64,000 nt of DNA, taken from contig CAKVNM010000002.1 of assembly GCA_934777505.1 (NCBI GenBank), forward strand, positions 124,001 through 188,000. The letters are read 5' to 3'. The notes under the pieces were generated by a model that was not told where the DNA came from, did no database searches, and was given only the letters and a program-made list of their open reading frames with translations. The number at the start of each line of letters is the position of its first letter. Positions within the stretch are counted from its first letter, which is position 1. The position numbers and the translations under genes are program-made. Of this stretch, positions 42,974-53,500 are shown piece by piece. This DNA is from an uncultured Clostridia bacterium (GTDB taxonomy: Bacteria; Bacillota; Clostridia; Christensenellales; UBA1242).

Positions 42974-44062
42974 TTATCTAATCACTTTTCCGCTGTCAAC
43001 TCTAATAATCGTTGCTTTGTCGAGCAAGTATTCGTTAACATTTGTGGTTGTTAGAATAGTTTGAACTTCTCGTGTTTTTTCCAAAAGTCTTGCTTGTCTT
43101 GTCATGTCAAGTTCGCTCAAAACATCGTCAAGGAGCAAAACTGGATATTCGCCACACTCGTCCTTGAAAATTTCAAGTTCGGCAAGTTTGAGCGAAAGTG
43201 CAACTGTTCGGTGCTGACCTTGACTTCCAAAAGTCCTAATATCAACGCCGTCAACAAGCATTTCAATGTCGTCACGATGTGGTCCAACGGTAGTGTAGCC
43301 AAGTCGAATGTCTTTGTCTTCACACTTTTTTAACTCGTCCAAAAGTTTTTGCTCAATTTCGTCTTCGGTTTCGCCACAAAGCCCTTGATAGTTAAGTTCC
43401 AAGTTTTCGCTTTGGTCGGTTAAAAATGAGTGACTGTTTTTTGCGTAAATTTTTAGTTTGTTCAAAAATCTAATTCGCCTCATTATTATCTTTGCCCCAA
43501 CATTTGCTAGTTGCATTGTCCAAATTGGCAAGGTTTCTTTTAGGGCGTTAATATCTTTTTGTTCTTTTAAAAGTTTGTTTCGACTTTCCAAAATTTTGTT
43601 ATATTTTAATAACAAATAAAAATAGTTTTTGCTTAGTTGCGAGATGTCCGTGTCCATAAACTTTCGTCTGTCTTGCGGAGCGTCTTTTACAAGTTTTAGT
43701 TCGTCCGGCGAAAAGTAAACGCACTTTATGCTTCCCACAAGGTCGGCAACTTTTAAAATGTTAATTTTGTTGATTTTTACAATCTTTTTGCCACGCTTTT
43801 TTAGCGTTATGTCAATCTTTTTGTCGCCTGCGTTTGTTTTAAAATCCACCAAAATGTTGGCACTTTCTTCGTTCCACTTTACAAGTTCACTTTCCTTGCT
43901 GGTTCGTGGACTTTTTGCCACAGCGCAAAAATATACTGCTTCCAAAAGATTGGTTTTGCCCTGAGCATTTCTGCCAAGCAAAACATTTAGGGTTGGAGAA
44001 AAATATGCCACTTCTTTGGCATAGTTGCGATAGTTTGTTAACTTTATGCTTTTTATCTCCAT
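42974..44062 (-). CDS. recF: DNA replication and repair protein RecF
   Basis: 362 residues. RecF is an SMC-like ATPase that loads RecA at ssDNA gaps. Walker A is VLLGRNAQGKTNLLEAVYF, the ABC signature lies in FGSQGQHRTVALSLKLAE, and Walker B is VLLLDDVLSELD. It lies upstream of dnaA instead of downstream of dnaN, and in the same direction. A promoter (TTGTAA-17-TGC-TATACT) ends nine bases before the ATG without a Shine-Dalgarno site. Confidence 0.96.
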   Translation of the reverse strand: MEIKSIKLTNYRNYAKEVAYFSPTLNVLLGRNAQGKTNLLEAVYFCAVAKSPRTSKESELVKWNEESANILVDFKTNAGDKKIDITLKKRGKKIVKINKINILKVADLVGSIKCVYFSPDELKLVKDAPQDRRKFMDTDISQLSKNYFYLLLKYNKILESRNKLLKEQKDINALKETLPIWTMQLANVGAKIIMRRIRFLNKLKIYAKNSHSFLTDQSENLELNYQGLCGETEDEIEQKLLDELKKCEDKDIRLGYTTVGPHRDDIEMLVDGVDIRTFGSQGQHRTVALSLKLAELEIFKDECGEYPVLLLDDVLSELDMTRQARLLEKTREVQTILTTTNVNEYLLDKATIIRVDSGKVIR

Positions 44063-44071
44063 ATCAATTTT

Positions 44072-44100
44072 AGTATAGCAAAAATGGTGTTATTTTACAA
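44072..44100 (-). promoter_or_regulatory. Promoter of recF (near-leaderless)
   Basis: TTGTAA (44095-44100), 17-bp spacer, extended TGC-TATACT (box 44072-44077). Nine bases precede the ATG at 44062, predicting a leader of 0-3 nt. Confidence 0.6.
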
Positions 44101-44204
44101 TTATTTTTTGTTAAATTTTTACATTACTTAATTCAATCTTGACAACAAAAACTCAAAAATGATAAAGTATATAGTATATTTAATATATTTTAAAGGTAGT
44201 ACAA

Positions 44205-47200
44205 ATGAAAAAGAATTTTAAAAGTTATATTTTGATTTTGATGTTTGCAATTTTCAGTCTTGGAATTGCAGGCATTTTTAGCGTTTTGCCACAGCAAAAA
44301 GTGTCGGCAAGCGAGAATATTCCACAGGCTACTGCCACCGCAAGTGATAGTTACTTTTGCCTTAAAGATAACAACATTTTCCTAACCGAAGACCAGTCTT
44401 CGTTTGGACTATGCTGGAATTTTTCCATGCTAGCCACAATCGAGAGTTATCTTTCCATGAAGACCAATCAAGTTTATGACTTTTCGGAAGCGTGGGTTGC
44501 AGTTTGTAAAAAAATGTATACAAAAAGTTATGCTATCGGCGGAGGTGGAGATTACACTAACTTTATTAATGTCGTAAAAAAGTATGGCTTGCTTGCTGAA
44601 AGCGACTTACCTTACTCAGCACTCCAAAACATTGACGATAGCAATTATGAAACAATTTACGAACTCTACAAAGACAAAGCCACCAAAGTTTTCACCAACA
44701 ATTTGAGCGCCAACGGTTTTTATCTTAGCGGACGCACTGCAATCAAAAACTACCTTATCAGCAAGGGTGCTTGCACAATCTCTTATGATGCAAACTTTAT
44801 GGTCGAAACAGACGATTGCCCATACACTTACTCATATTGTAACACAATCAATACAAGTAGCACAGGCGCACACGCAATCACACTAATTGGCTGGGACGAC
44901 ACAATCTCGTTCACGGACAAGTACGGCGGAACACAAACAGGTGCATGGATTTGCCTTAACAGTTGGGGAACAGGCACGAAAAACGAAATCGTCTATATTT
45001 CCTATAACGATGCTTGGCTTGTTGCAACAATCGCAGGCGTAAATATTTCCTACGACTTTGACTACAAGTTGACTTCGTCCACTTCCAACCTAACAAACAA
45101 AGATGTAAAACGCTACAAAAACGGCTGGACAGAAACAACCACTGGCAGTTTCAATCAAAAAAATGTGTTCTACTATGGCGACAATATTTCGATGACATAT
45201 TCTTACTACACAGACGCTAATGTTCAAGTTATAATAGAAAAAGATGGAATTGATAGAACAAGCGAGTTTTCGACTGTTAGCGTAGACACAAGTCAAAAGA
45301 AAATCACAATCGCAGGCACAGATATTGACAGTGGTTGCTACAAAGTTATTTTTAGAGTAAACGGCTTAGACTACATAAATCAACTATATGTTTTGTCGGG
45401 AGCAGACACTGTTTCGGTCAACACAAATGCTTCAAGCAGTAGTGATGCTTGCTTGCAAGGTTTCAACGATATTTATTCCACAAAAAATACTAACACCTTG
45501 TATGCTTTTTCAACAAGCACCGCTGGCGTTATGACAATTAATCCTGCCACACTTTCTCGAATTTCTAGCGTTAGGGCAGTAAACGGCTCAGCAACAATTT
45601 ATGTTAGAAGTGATAGTTCATTCAAGGCTAGCACGGGTGCGAACTACTCAGTTGGAACAATCATTTTGCAGTATGACGGACTAAACTCCTACGGTAAGTA
45701 TGACGCATCAGTAATCCTAACCACAACTTCGGGCAGTCAAGTAACGCTCAACATTATCATTTACAAGTACAATTACAGTCAAGACACCAAAACATATGTT
45801 TTCTATCAAAATGTCGAAAACTGCCAAAACCCAAACAGCAAATATATTGTTGTTGGTTCAAACTTTACAAACACACTTTTAGACGCATCGTCAGCAAGCA
45901 AGAATTTTGCTGGCTGGTATCTTGATGCGGGACTTACCATTCAACTATCTTCAAACATGGTCACCGGACTTGATATCACGCAAGCGTCCTTAACAAATTA
46001 TAGAGATACAAACCTTTCTTCCAACAAAAAAAGAGCATTTATCTTTGTTTATGCAAAGTTTGAAAATGCTGAACTATATCTCGAAAACAAAAACTTTACT
46101 GCAACCTATGGCGACAACCTTAGCCTTGCAATTAATCCTGTTCAAAACGGCAGTGGAAACTACAAGTACACCGCTCTAAGACTTCCAAACGGACTTAGTT
46201 TTGACCAAAACACTCTTAGAATCACGGGAACAATTCTAACCACTGGCACATTGAATTTTCAAATCACAGTGGTTGATAACTCAACTGGCAAAGGCACAGA
46301 CGCAACATTCCAACTTGTTGTTAGCAAAAGAAAAATAACTTACAGAATCCACAACAAGCAAAGCGTTAGCGGAGAGCAGCTTGAAGAACTCACTGGCGAA
46401 ATTGTTAGTGGCGAAGTTTACGGCACAGACAATCTTAACATTCAACTATTTTGTGATGCAACCATCTCGTCAAGTGTAGGTGACTATGAAATCAACGGCA
46501 CTTGGACAAATTCAAACTACATCGTAACTTTCCAAACAGGAACATACACAATCACTCAGTCACAAATCAAAGCCACCGCAACTGGCTACTCAGGGGTTTA
46601 TGATGGAACATATCACTATCCAGAAATTCAAATTCAACGACCAGCCACAACCAGTGTTATGTATGGCTACAACGAAACCGATTTTACAACATCTCCAATT
46701 GGCGTAAAGGACTATACGTCTAAGCCAGTCACAATATTTATTAAATTCTCGGCATCGGGATATGAAGACTTAATCATTCCAGTAACAATCAGCATTGAGC
46801 AAAAAGAAGTTACGCTCATGTGGGTGAGTGGAACTTTTGTCTATAACGGCAAAATCCAAGCCCCAACTTGCATAATATCAAGCGGTCTTGTTAGTGGAGA
46901 CACCGCACAAGTAACCGTTAGTGGCGGACAAGTCAATGCGGGACAAGGCTACACAGCCACCGCCACAATCAATAATCCAAACTACAAAATCGCAAACAGC
47001 ACATTGCCATTCAGTATTCAAAAGGCTCAACAAGTGCCAGATGTTACTGTCATCAAACTTGACGCAAAACAAGTCGACAATGCCAACACTTTGAGCGATA
47101 TAGACCTTCCAGCAGGCTTTGTTTGGAAAGACCCAAGTCAAGAAGTAAAGTATGGCAAAAACACCTGCAAAGCCACCTATACTCCTGCCGACACTATTAA

Positions 47201-47612
47201 CTACGAAACTATCAACATAGAATTGACTTTCACAAAATCCAACCCACAAGACTCGTCCGTTAAGTATGTTGCAATCATTGTTGCGATTGGCTTTATACTA
47301 GCCGTTGTTGGAATAATCATCTACAAGTCGGTTACTCGTGTTAAGGAAAAACAACTTGTGACTCCTGTAAAGCACGAAAAAATCAAAAAGATTACGCAAG
47401 ACGAATTAATCATCGAGTTTGTTACAAATGCACCAATCTCGCTCGCACCAATCAAAGCACCAAAACGAGCAACAATAGAACTTCCAAAGTTGGAGAGAAA
47501 ATATTACGAGTTCTGCGGTTGGTACACCGACAACCTTTGCTTGAAACCTTATGTTTCAAACGGAGCAAGCAACAAACTTGTTCTGTACGCAAAATGGCGT
47601 CCAAAAATTTAA
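44205..47612 (+). CDS. Secreted papain-like (C1) cysteine protease with Ig-like/MBG domains
   Basis: 1135 residues. A signal peptide (YILILMFAIFSLGIAGIFSV) precedes a C1-type catalytic domain: Cys70 in SSFGLCWNFSML, His about 223 in TGAHAITLIGWDD, Asn about 251 in CLNSWGTG. It is followed by beta domains, including two or three MBG/Ig-like units (ITGTILTTGTLNFQITVVD, FVYNGKIQAPTC). A helix (VAIIVAIGFILAVVGIIIY) lies at about residues 1020-1042. After it comes a basic stretch and an InlB/Listeria-Bacteroides repeat (YYEFCGWYTDNLCLKPYV, ending LVLYAKW). It probably cuts host or neighbour proteins at the cell surface. Position 3 of the usual CGSCW box is not conserved. Confidence 0.88.
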   Translation: MKKNFKSYILILMFAIFSLGIAGIFSVLPQQKVSASENIPQATATASDSYFCLKDNNIFLTEDQSSFGLCWNFSMLATIESYLSMKTNQVYDFSEAWVAVCKKMYTKSYAIGGGGDYTNFINVVKKYGLLAESDLPYSALQNIDDSNYETIYELYKDKATKVFTNNLSANGFYLSGRTAIKNYLISKGACTISYDANFMVETDDCPYTYSYCNTINTSSTGAHAITLIGWDDTISFTDKYGGTQTGAWICLNSWGTGTKNEIVYISYNDAWLVATIAGVNISYDFDYKLTSSTSNLTNKDVKRYKNGWTETTTGSFNQKNVFYYGDNISMTYSYYTDANVQVIIEKDGIDRTSEFSTVSVDTSQKKITIAGTDIDSGCYKVIFRVNGLDYINQLYVLSGADTVSVNTNASSSSDACLQGFNDIYSTKNTNTLYAFSTSTAGVMTINPATLSRISSVRAVNGSATIYVRSDSSFKASTGANYSVGTIILQYDGLNSYGKYDASVILTTTSGSQVTLNIIIYKYNYSQDTKTYVFYQNVENCQNPNSKYIVVGSNFTNTLLDASSASKNFAGWYLDAGLTIQLSSNMVTGLDITQASLTNYRDTNLSSNKKRAFIFVYAKFENAELYLENKNFTATYGDNLSLAINPVQNGSGNYKYTALRLPNGLSFDQNTLRITGTILTTGTLNFQITVVDNSTGKGTDATFQLVVSKRKITYRIHNKQSVSGEQLEELTGEIVSGEVYGTDNLNIQLFCDATISSSVGDYEINGTWTNSNYIVTFQTGTYTITQSQIKATATGYSGVYDGTYHYPEIQIQRPATTSVMYGYNETDFTTSPIGVKDYTSKPVTIFIKFSASGYEDLIIPVTISIEQKEVTLMWVSGTFVYNGKIQAPTCIISSGLVSGDTAQVTVSGGQVNAGQGYTATATINNPNYKIANSTLPFSIQKAQQVPDVTVIKLDAKQVDNANTLSDIDLPAGFVWKDPSQEVKYGKNTCKATYTPADTINYETINIELTFTKSNPQDSSVKYVAIIVAIGFILAVVGIIIYKSVTRVKEKQLVTPVKHEKIKKITQDELIIEFVTNAPISLAPIKAPKRATIELPKLERKYYEFCGWYTDNLCLKPYVSNGASNKLVLYAKWRPKI

Positions 47613-47614
47613 AG

Positions 47615-47650
47615 CAAATAGTTAGGCTTTTTAGTCTAACTATTTTTGTT
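47615..47650 (+). terminator. Terminator of the C1 protease gene
   Basis: AAATAGTTAG / CTAACTATTT stem with T-run. Confidence 0.85.
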
Positions 47651-47743
47651 TTATGCCCACTTAAAATTTGACAACCGCAATTTTTTATTCATATAATAAT
47701 TTTGTACGATATGTTTTTTGCAAAACTTAGAAAAGGAGAGAAT

Positions 47744-48007
47744 ATGCTTGAAAACTATAATGTTTCCAAAGACGATGTCCTAGCCTTAATCGAAGTGCTT
47801 AGAAGCGTAAAGGACAGAAATCTTGGCTATGTTGCAGAACTCGAAATGTTAAAGGAAAACGGATTTGTTTCCGCCATAACAGACATTTTTGGAAGTCTGT
47901 ATTCCGCCAAGGACTATTTGCTTTCGCACGCAAGTGACTACCCATCAAACCAAGGCGCAATCAGTATGCTTGTTGAATATCTTAACAGACTGACCGATTG
48001 TCGCTGA
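47744..48007 (+). CDS. Small hypothetical protein
   Basis: 87 residues from MLENYNVSKDDVLALIEVLR, with a strong AAAAGGAGAG site at 47744. An upstream in-frame start is less likely. It is wholly helical in appearance with no membrane segment. The C-terminal part reads AISMLVEYLNRLTDCR. A terminator follows about 45 bases after the stop. I do not recognise the family. Confidence 0.7.
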   Translation: MLENYNVSKDDVLALIEVLRSVKDRNLGYVAELEMLKENGFVSAITDIFGSLYSAKDYLLSHASDYPSNQGAISMLVEYLNRLTDCR

Positions 48008-48052
48008 GTTTCTTGCCATGAAAGATGAATAACACACAAAAATCAAGTTTTT

Positions 48053-48088
48053 TAAAAAATGACTGCTTTTTTGCGGTCTTTTTTATTG
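48053..48088 (+). terminator. Terminator of the 87-residue gene
   Basis: GACTGC / GCGGTC stem (one T-G pair) with T6. Confidence 0.7.
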
Positions 48089-48682
48089 TTTTCTGAACTT
48101 TTTTTTGATTAGTATTAATTATTGATACTAATTATCATTAACTAACGCTTTCAAAAGTTATTCCTTTGTTTTGTTGTTTTAAATTTGTGGTAAATTGTAT
48201 TTTTTTATATCTAAAAGTTAATTTTTCATGCCTTTTCTTAATTTCTTATTGAGAATTAGTATTTTTAACGCTTTTTCAAAACTTTTTATGAATTTTTAAT
48301 GTGTTTTAGAGTTTTTATTTGCATTTAAATTTGTATGTTTCATTTGTTGTTATAGTGTTTTGTGATAAACAGTGTTCCAAATAAAAATAATTAAACAAGT
48401 AAAAGATAATAATTAATAAAGTGTTTTCATCTTGTAACTTAAAAACAATATGTTGTTGGAAATAGGTTTTTTGTTTTTCAAAAATACTAAAATACAATCA
48501 TAAGATTACAAAATAAATCATTTAACTCACAACATAATTAAGGTTTTTATAGTGGGAAATAAAAGAGTTAAATTATAACAACGCATACATAATAAAGTAT
48601 ATTTCAAATTTTGTTATTAAGAAAAAATTATAATCAAGGGCAAAAGTCCGTCAAAATTAATCAATCAAATTTTTTTAAAATA
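48089..48682. other. AT-rich intergenic region
   Basis: About 600 bases, T-rich on the plus strand at the left side. Short frames lack ribosome sites. Nothing else recognised. Confidence 0.5.
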
Positions 48683-48711
48683 TTGACTTTTACGCTCAAA
48701 AATTGTATAGT
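48683..48711 (+). promoter_or_regulatory. Promoter of the GNAT-like gene
   Basis: TTGACT (48683-48688), 17-bp spacer, TATAGT (48706-48711). The ATG lies 16 bases further on. Confidence 0.75.
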
Positions 48712-48727
48712 TATTTTAGGTGATAAT

Positions 48728-49267
48728 ATGAAAACAATTTTTAATCAAAGTGATGTAAAAATTATCAAGATAGAAGAAGACGATTTTTTGCGTGAACAAG
48801 AAAAGGTAACCGAAGTCTTTGGTCAAATTTTTGAGTCGTACGAAGATGAAAACGATGATTTTGACGAAGTTCAAGCAAACAAAAATGTTAACGATGTTTT
48901 GGATGACCTTTTCATGAACGAAGGCTCGTGCCTATATATTTTGTTTAAACAAAATGTGCCTGTTAGCAGTGTGGTTTATTCCAAGCAAGACGACCATATG
49001 CACCTAGAACTTGTAACAACAAACAAAAACTATCGTGCCATGGGATTTGCAAAGTTGCTAACAATGCAATCGTTTGAAGATTTGGCAAATGACGAAATTC
49101 AAGATGTGTCTTTAATCGTAAACGACACCAACTATCGTAGCCACGCCCTTCAAAAAAGCATTTCGGGCGAAGACGGAATCAAAACTTATGCAAGAAAATG
49201 TGCGGACTTAACCGAATACACTTTTGATATCTCCGCTATATCAAATCAAAATTCTTTGGAATACTAA
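48728..49267 (+). CDS. GNAT-like acetyltransferase, probable
   Basis: 179 residues from MKTIFNQSDVKIIKIEED, with TTAGGTGAT as ribosome site. An upstream open extension lies before the promoter and is not used. The centre shows the GNAT core: a beta strand (LYILFKQNVPVSSVVYS), then HLELVTTNKNYRAMGFAKLL with the acetyl-CoA-binding R-x-M-G-x-A turn and the following helix. The first 60 residues are acidic and unrecognised. Substrate unknown. Its own promoter and terminator make it monocistronic. Confidence 0.65.
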   Translation: MKTIFNQSDVKIIKIEEDDFLREQEKVTEVFGQIFESYEDENDDFDEVQANKNVNDVLDDLFMNEGSCLYILFKQNVPVSSVVYSKQDDHMHLELVTTNKNYRAMGFAKLLTMQSFEDLANDEIQDVSLIVNDTNYRSHALQKSISGEDGIKTYARKCADLTEYTFDISAISNQNSLEY

Positions 49268-49290
49268 AAGCCTTTTGGGGCTTTTTTTGA
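49266..49290 (+). terminator. Terminator of the GNAT-like gene
   Basis: AAAAGCC / GGGCTTTT stem with T7. Confidence 0.8.
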
Positions 49291-49312
49291 TTTCATTTTA
49301 AAAAACGAAGGA

Positions 49313-49341
49313 TTGACATTTGGCTAACAATAAAATATAAT
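49313..49341 (+). promoter_or_regulatory. Perfect consensus sigma-A promoter of the P-loop gene
   Basis: TTGACA (49313-49318), 17-bp spacer, TATAAT (49336-49341): no mismatch in either box. Confidence 0.9.
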
Positions 49342-49364
49342 AGAAACATTATTTGGAGGTGTGT

Positions 49365-49895
49365 ATGATATATAACGGCGTAGAATTTGAAGCCATTGTT
49401 GCAACCCCAGGTTGCGGAAAGTCTTATCTTTGCGATAGGTATCCCGAAAAATATGTCGATGTTGACGAGTTAAGACTTCGTTGCAAGTATATCGTTCCCG
49501 AAAACATCACAAGAAAGGAACTTGAACGCACAAAGGGCAATCGTGATTTTAAGCGTAAGGAAGGCAAAAAGGACGCATATCTTGTTTTGCTCAAACAAAA
49601 ACTTGTTGACGCTTTAAGCGAAGGCAAGATTCTAATTTGCGCTCCGCACCCAGAAGTTATCAACATTCTCAAACAGTTGGGCTTGAAGTATTGCTTTGTG
49701 TTTCCGTCCAAGGAAATGAAAGACGAAATCAAACAGCGTATGATTGACAGGGGCAATTCTAGCCAAATGATACAGGAAAATTACTCCAATGCCGACAGCT
49801 TTTACGAACAAAATTTAAAGGAAACCGACTCCGCCGTTAAGTACTTGTTTGGTCACGGCGAGTATTTGGAAGAAATCCTAAAAAAATTCCAGTAA
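49365..49895 (+). CDS. P-loop NTPase, kinase-like
   Basis: 176 residues from MIYNGVEFEAIVATPGCGKS, with TTTGGAGGT as ribosome site. The Walker A motif is ATPGCGKSYL at about residues 12-21. A DVDELRLR Walker-B-like element follows about 20 residues later. The size and spacing resemble phage-type nucleoside or polynucleotide kinases. The C-terminal half is helical with VFPSKEMKDEIKQRMIDRGN, which looks like a lid. The promoter is a perfect consensus, so expression should be strong. No phage genes are adjacent. Substrate unknown. Confidence 0.7.
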   Translation: MIYNGVEFEAIVATPGCGKSYLCDRYPEKYVDVDELRLRCKYIVPENITRKELERTKGNRDFKRKEGKKDAYLVLLKQKLVDALSEGKILICAPHPEVINILKQLGLKYCFVFPSKEMKDEIKQRMIDRGNSSQMIQENYSNADSFYEQNLKETDSAVKYLFGHGEYLEEILKKFQ

Positions 49896-50097
49896 CAAAT
49901 ATTGCAAGCATTTATGCAAACAAAGTCTTGCAAATAGTTTTCAAAATTGTTATCTTAAAATTAAAGTTATGTTATAAAAGTTGACGATTAAAACCATATC
50001 CGTCAACAATTAAAACAAACAAAGTCATAATTAAATTTGCCTTGCCGATAATTATCAAAATCTTATCTATTAGTCAAAAAAGTCTATTTTAAAACAA
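49896..50097. other. Intergenic region, nothing recognised
   Basis: About 200 bases of AT-rich sequence between the P-loop gene and an isolated hairpin. No gene seen. Confidence 0.5.
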
Positions 50098-50130
50098 AAA
50101 ATCACAGTTTTTTCTGTGATTTTTTATGTT
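50098..50130. terminator. Bidirectional-looking terminator hairpin
   Basis: AAAAATCACAG / CTGTGATTTTT stem (11 bp) with T6 loop, about 200 bases beyond the P-loop gene. Confidence 0.7.
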
Positions 50131-50202
50131 TTATTATAAAACCTTTTGTTATGCATACAACACCGACAGTTTGAGTATTAGCGAAATTGCAAAATAGCAA
50201 TA

Positions 50203-50240
50203 AAAAAAGTCCATAAGCAAATGCTTTATAGACTTTTTTT
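50203..50240 (-). terminator. Terminator of tRNA-Arg
   Basis: AAAGTCTATAA / TTATGGACTTT stem and T7 on the minus strand, directly beyond the tRNA CCA end. Confidence 0.75.
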
Positions 50241-50315
50241 TGGTGCGTCCATCAGGGCTCGAACCCGAAATCTAAGTTCCGAAGACTTATGTGATATCCA
50301 TTTCACTATGGACGC
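50241..50315 (-). tRNA. tRNA-Arg(TCG)
   Basis: Acceptor GCGTCCA / TGGACGC, D-arm GTGAAATGGATATCAC, anticodon stem TAAGT / ACTTA with loop CTTCGGA (anticodon TCG), T-loop TTCGAGC, CCA encoded. 75 nt. Confidence 0.93.
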
Positions 50316-50565
50316 AAGTGCGGGCAGAGTGGATTATGTTAACTCTGCACGCATTAACTATATTTTAAGCACTATTTGAAAACTTTATGATTGTAATTCT
50401 AACACAAATTGTTTTACCAACACTTTCTTTAAGGTTAGAATTTGAAAACCACTCGTATCCATGTGCCTTTTTACCATCAATTCCATAACAATAGGGATTA
50501 AAGAAGACATATTTAAGTATTTGAGCACGATTTAATTATATAAAAGTAGTTATTAAAACATAACT

Positions 50566-53500
50566 TTAATTAATAGATTTTAATTTGTAATACAAAGTGC
50601 CTTCGTCAAGCGAGATTGTTTTTTGAATGTCGGCGTCAAAGTCTTGATTAAAACTTGTTGCCAAGGTTTCGCTCATGATTTTTTGCTCGTTGTCTTTCAA
50701 AATTTTGGCAAGTTTTTCGCTATCGGTTGTTATGTTTAGCATAATCCTTTCGTCAATATTAAAGTTTGCTTCTTTTCTAAGGATTTGAGCGTTACGAATA
50801 ATCTCTCTCAAAATTCCTTCGTTAATCAATGTTTCGTTTAGTTCAATATCAAGCACAACGGTTAGGTCACCGTCTTTTCCAAGCACAAACTCTTGTTTTG
50901 GTTTGGAATTTTTAATAAATAGGTCAGCACTAAGGTGTCCATAAGGAGCGATTTCAACCGAACCAGCGTCAAATTCTGCAACATATTTTTTCATGGTTAT
51001 GTCGTTAGTTTGTTCAAGAAGCATTTTAACCTTTTGCACATCGCCTTTTAAAATTCTTCCTGCATTTTTAAAGTTTAGACCAAGATAGTAGGTGTTAAAT
51101 TCTTCCACATTGTCTGTAACATGGGCTTCCTTAACATTAATTTCGTCCTTAATCAAGGTTTGATATTCGTTAAGGGCGTTGATTGCATATTTGCTGTCGC
51201 TAACAATAAACATTTTTAGCAAAGGTTGCTTTACTTTAAGATTGTTTTCGGCTCTAAGATGATTTGCAAGAGTCATAACTCGTTGAGCAATAGAAGCATA
51301 GTTGATGTAATCTTCAAAGTTATATGAACCAATTTTCTTTGCAAAGCCAGACAAGATAACGCTTTCGGCTTCGGTTGGTTCGATTTCTCTAACCATGTTT
51401 TGCCAAACATATTCGGTTAGGAAAGGAATGATTGGAGCCATAACTTTTGTGATTTGTTTTAGGGAATTGTATAGAACATAGTAGGCAACAAGTTTGTCGT
51501 TGTCGTTCTCGCTCTTCCAAAATCTTCGGCGGTTTGCACGAATATAGAAGTTTGTAAGATTGTCGATTAGAACTTCAAAGTCCTTTACAACATTGTAACT
51601 TTGATATTTCGAGTAGTACTCAGTTGCTTTTTCAATAAAATTGTTGGTTGCTTGAAGTAGCCACTTGTCCGTGCTTGATAGTTGCTCTGGGTTTGGTTCA
51701 AAGCCGTCAAGTTTTGGATTGTCGATGCTAGCGTAGGTGTTAAAGAACGAGTAGGCGTTCCAGTATCCAAGCATTTTTCGGCGGGCTTCGTCAATCAAGG
51801 TGTAGCCAAAACGCATTTCGTTTGTTGGGTTAGAGCCGGCGTAAAGATATCTAATTGCGTCCGCTCCCACTTGATTTGCAACATCGTCACAAGCAAGGCT
51901 GTTTCCGCCACTCTTGTGAAATTCGTTGCCGTTTTCGTCTTTTACATATTGATATGTGTAAACTTTTTCGTAAGGTGCTTTGCCTGTCAAAACAACGCTC
52001 ATAACAAGCAGAGAATAGAACCAAAGTTTGATTTGTTCAATCATTTCGCAAACATATTCGTTTGGAAAGTTCTTTTCAAAGTATTCTTTGTCTGTAAAAT
52101 ATTTTTTGGTGCTGAATGGTGTAATTCCAGCGTCTAGCCAACAATCGCCAACTTCTGGAACACGAGAAAGAGTTTCCCCGCAATCGCACCTAACTAAAAT
52201 ATCGTCAATCCAAGGTCTGTGAATGTTTGGAAGACTGTCCACTTTTGATGGGTCGACTGCTCTTTGTTTTAATTCGTCAAGAGAGCCGATAACATGGACT
52301 TTTCCACATTTTTCGCACACATAGAATGGTAATGGCAAGCCGTAGAACCTAGAACGAGAAATGTTCCAGTCACCCATGTTGTTTAGCCAGTCAATCATAC
52401 GCTTTTTTGCATATTCTGGTTCAAACTCAACAGGCTCAATTGCCTTAATTAGTTTTGGACGGAGTTCGGTCATGTCGATGTACCAAGTGGAAATCAACTT
52501 GTACACCAAATTGGTTTTACATCTCCAACAATGTGGATAACTGTGCTTGTATGGGTGAGAGTAGACAAGTTTGTTGTCGGCTTTTAAGCGGTTCACAACA
52601 TCATCAACAACATCAGTTGTTTTTTTGCCAGCAACAAAACCAGTGTTGTCAAGCATAACGCCGTTTTCGTTGATAGGGCAAATTTGTGGCAAGTCGTATT
52701 TTAGACCAAGTTCAAAGTCTTCTGCTCCGCAACCCGGTGCGATATGAACAACGCAACTTCCTTCGGTGCTGTCAACTTCTTCCCAAGGTACAATTTTGTG
52801 AACAAAATTTTGTTCGGCTAATTCTGGAAAACAAGTTTCATATTCAAGCCCAACAAGGTCAGAGCCCTTAAATTCTTCAACAATCTCGTAATCTTTTTTG
52901 AGTACTCTTTGAACGCTGTCTTTGCCCATAACAAGCAATTCGCCAGTCGAAAGTTGTCTTGCCTTAACATATTCAAATTCTGGATTAACAGCAAGAGCCA
53001 CATTGGCGGTCAAAGTCCAAGGAGTCGTTGTCCAAGCAACCATTTTAAAATCTTTGTTTTTTACTGGAAGTTTAATAAATAGGGCAGTGTGCACAACTTC
53101 GCTATAAGAAGACGACATCTCGTGTTCGCTGAGTGATGTTCCGCATCGTGGGCACCAAGCAATAGGGCGATTTTTCTTTACAATCCAGCCGTGCTTGTCA
53201 CATTCTTTTAAGAAAGCCCAGATTGATGTTATGTTTTCGTCCGTGTTGGTAAAATAGCTATGCTCCCAGTCCATCCATTGACCCATTCTAATTGATTGGT
53301 CGGTCATAATAGAAGCAAAGTGTTTTACTCTTTCCATACACTTGTTTGTAAAGTTGTCGATGCCATATTCAACAATTTCTGGCTTGCCTTGAAGTCCAAG
53401 TGATTTTTCAACTTCAACTTCCACCCACATTCCTTGTGCGTCAAAGCCGTTTTGAAATTGACAACTTTTGCCTTGCATTGCATTATACTTGATTGCGATA

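Noticed and set aside
46878..47249. Minus-strand ORF within the C1 protease gene
   Set aside because: Opposite-strand shadow of the repeat domains; no ribosome site or family match.
48315..48497. Minus-strand 60-codon ORF in the spacer
   Set aside because: TTG start, no ribosome site, low-complexity AT-rich composition.
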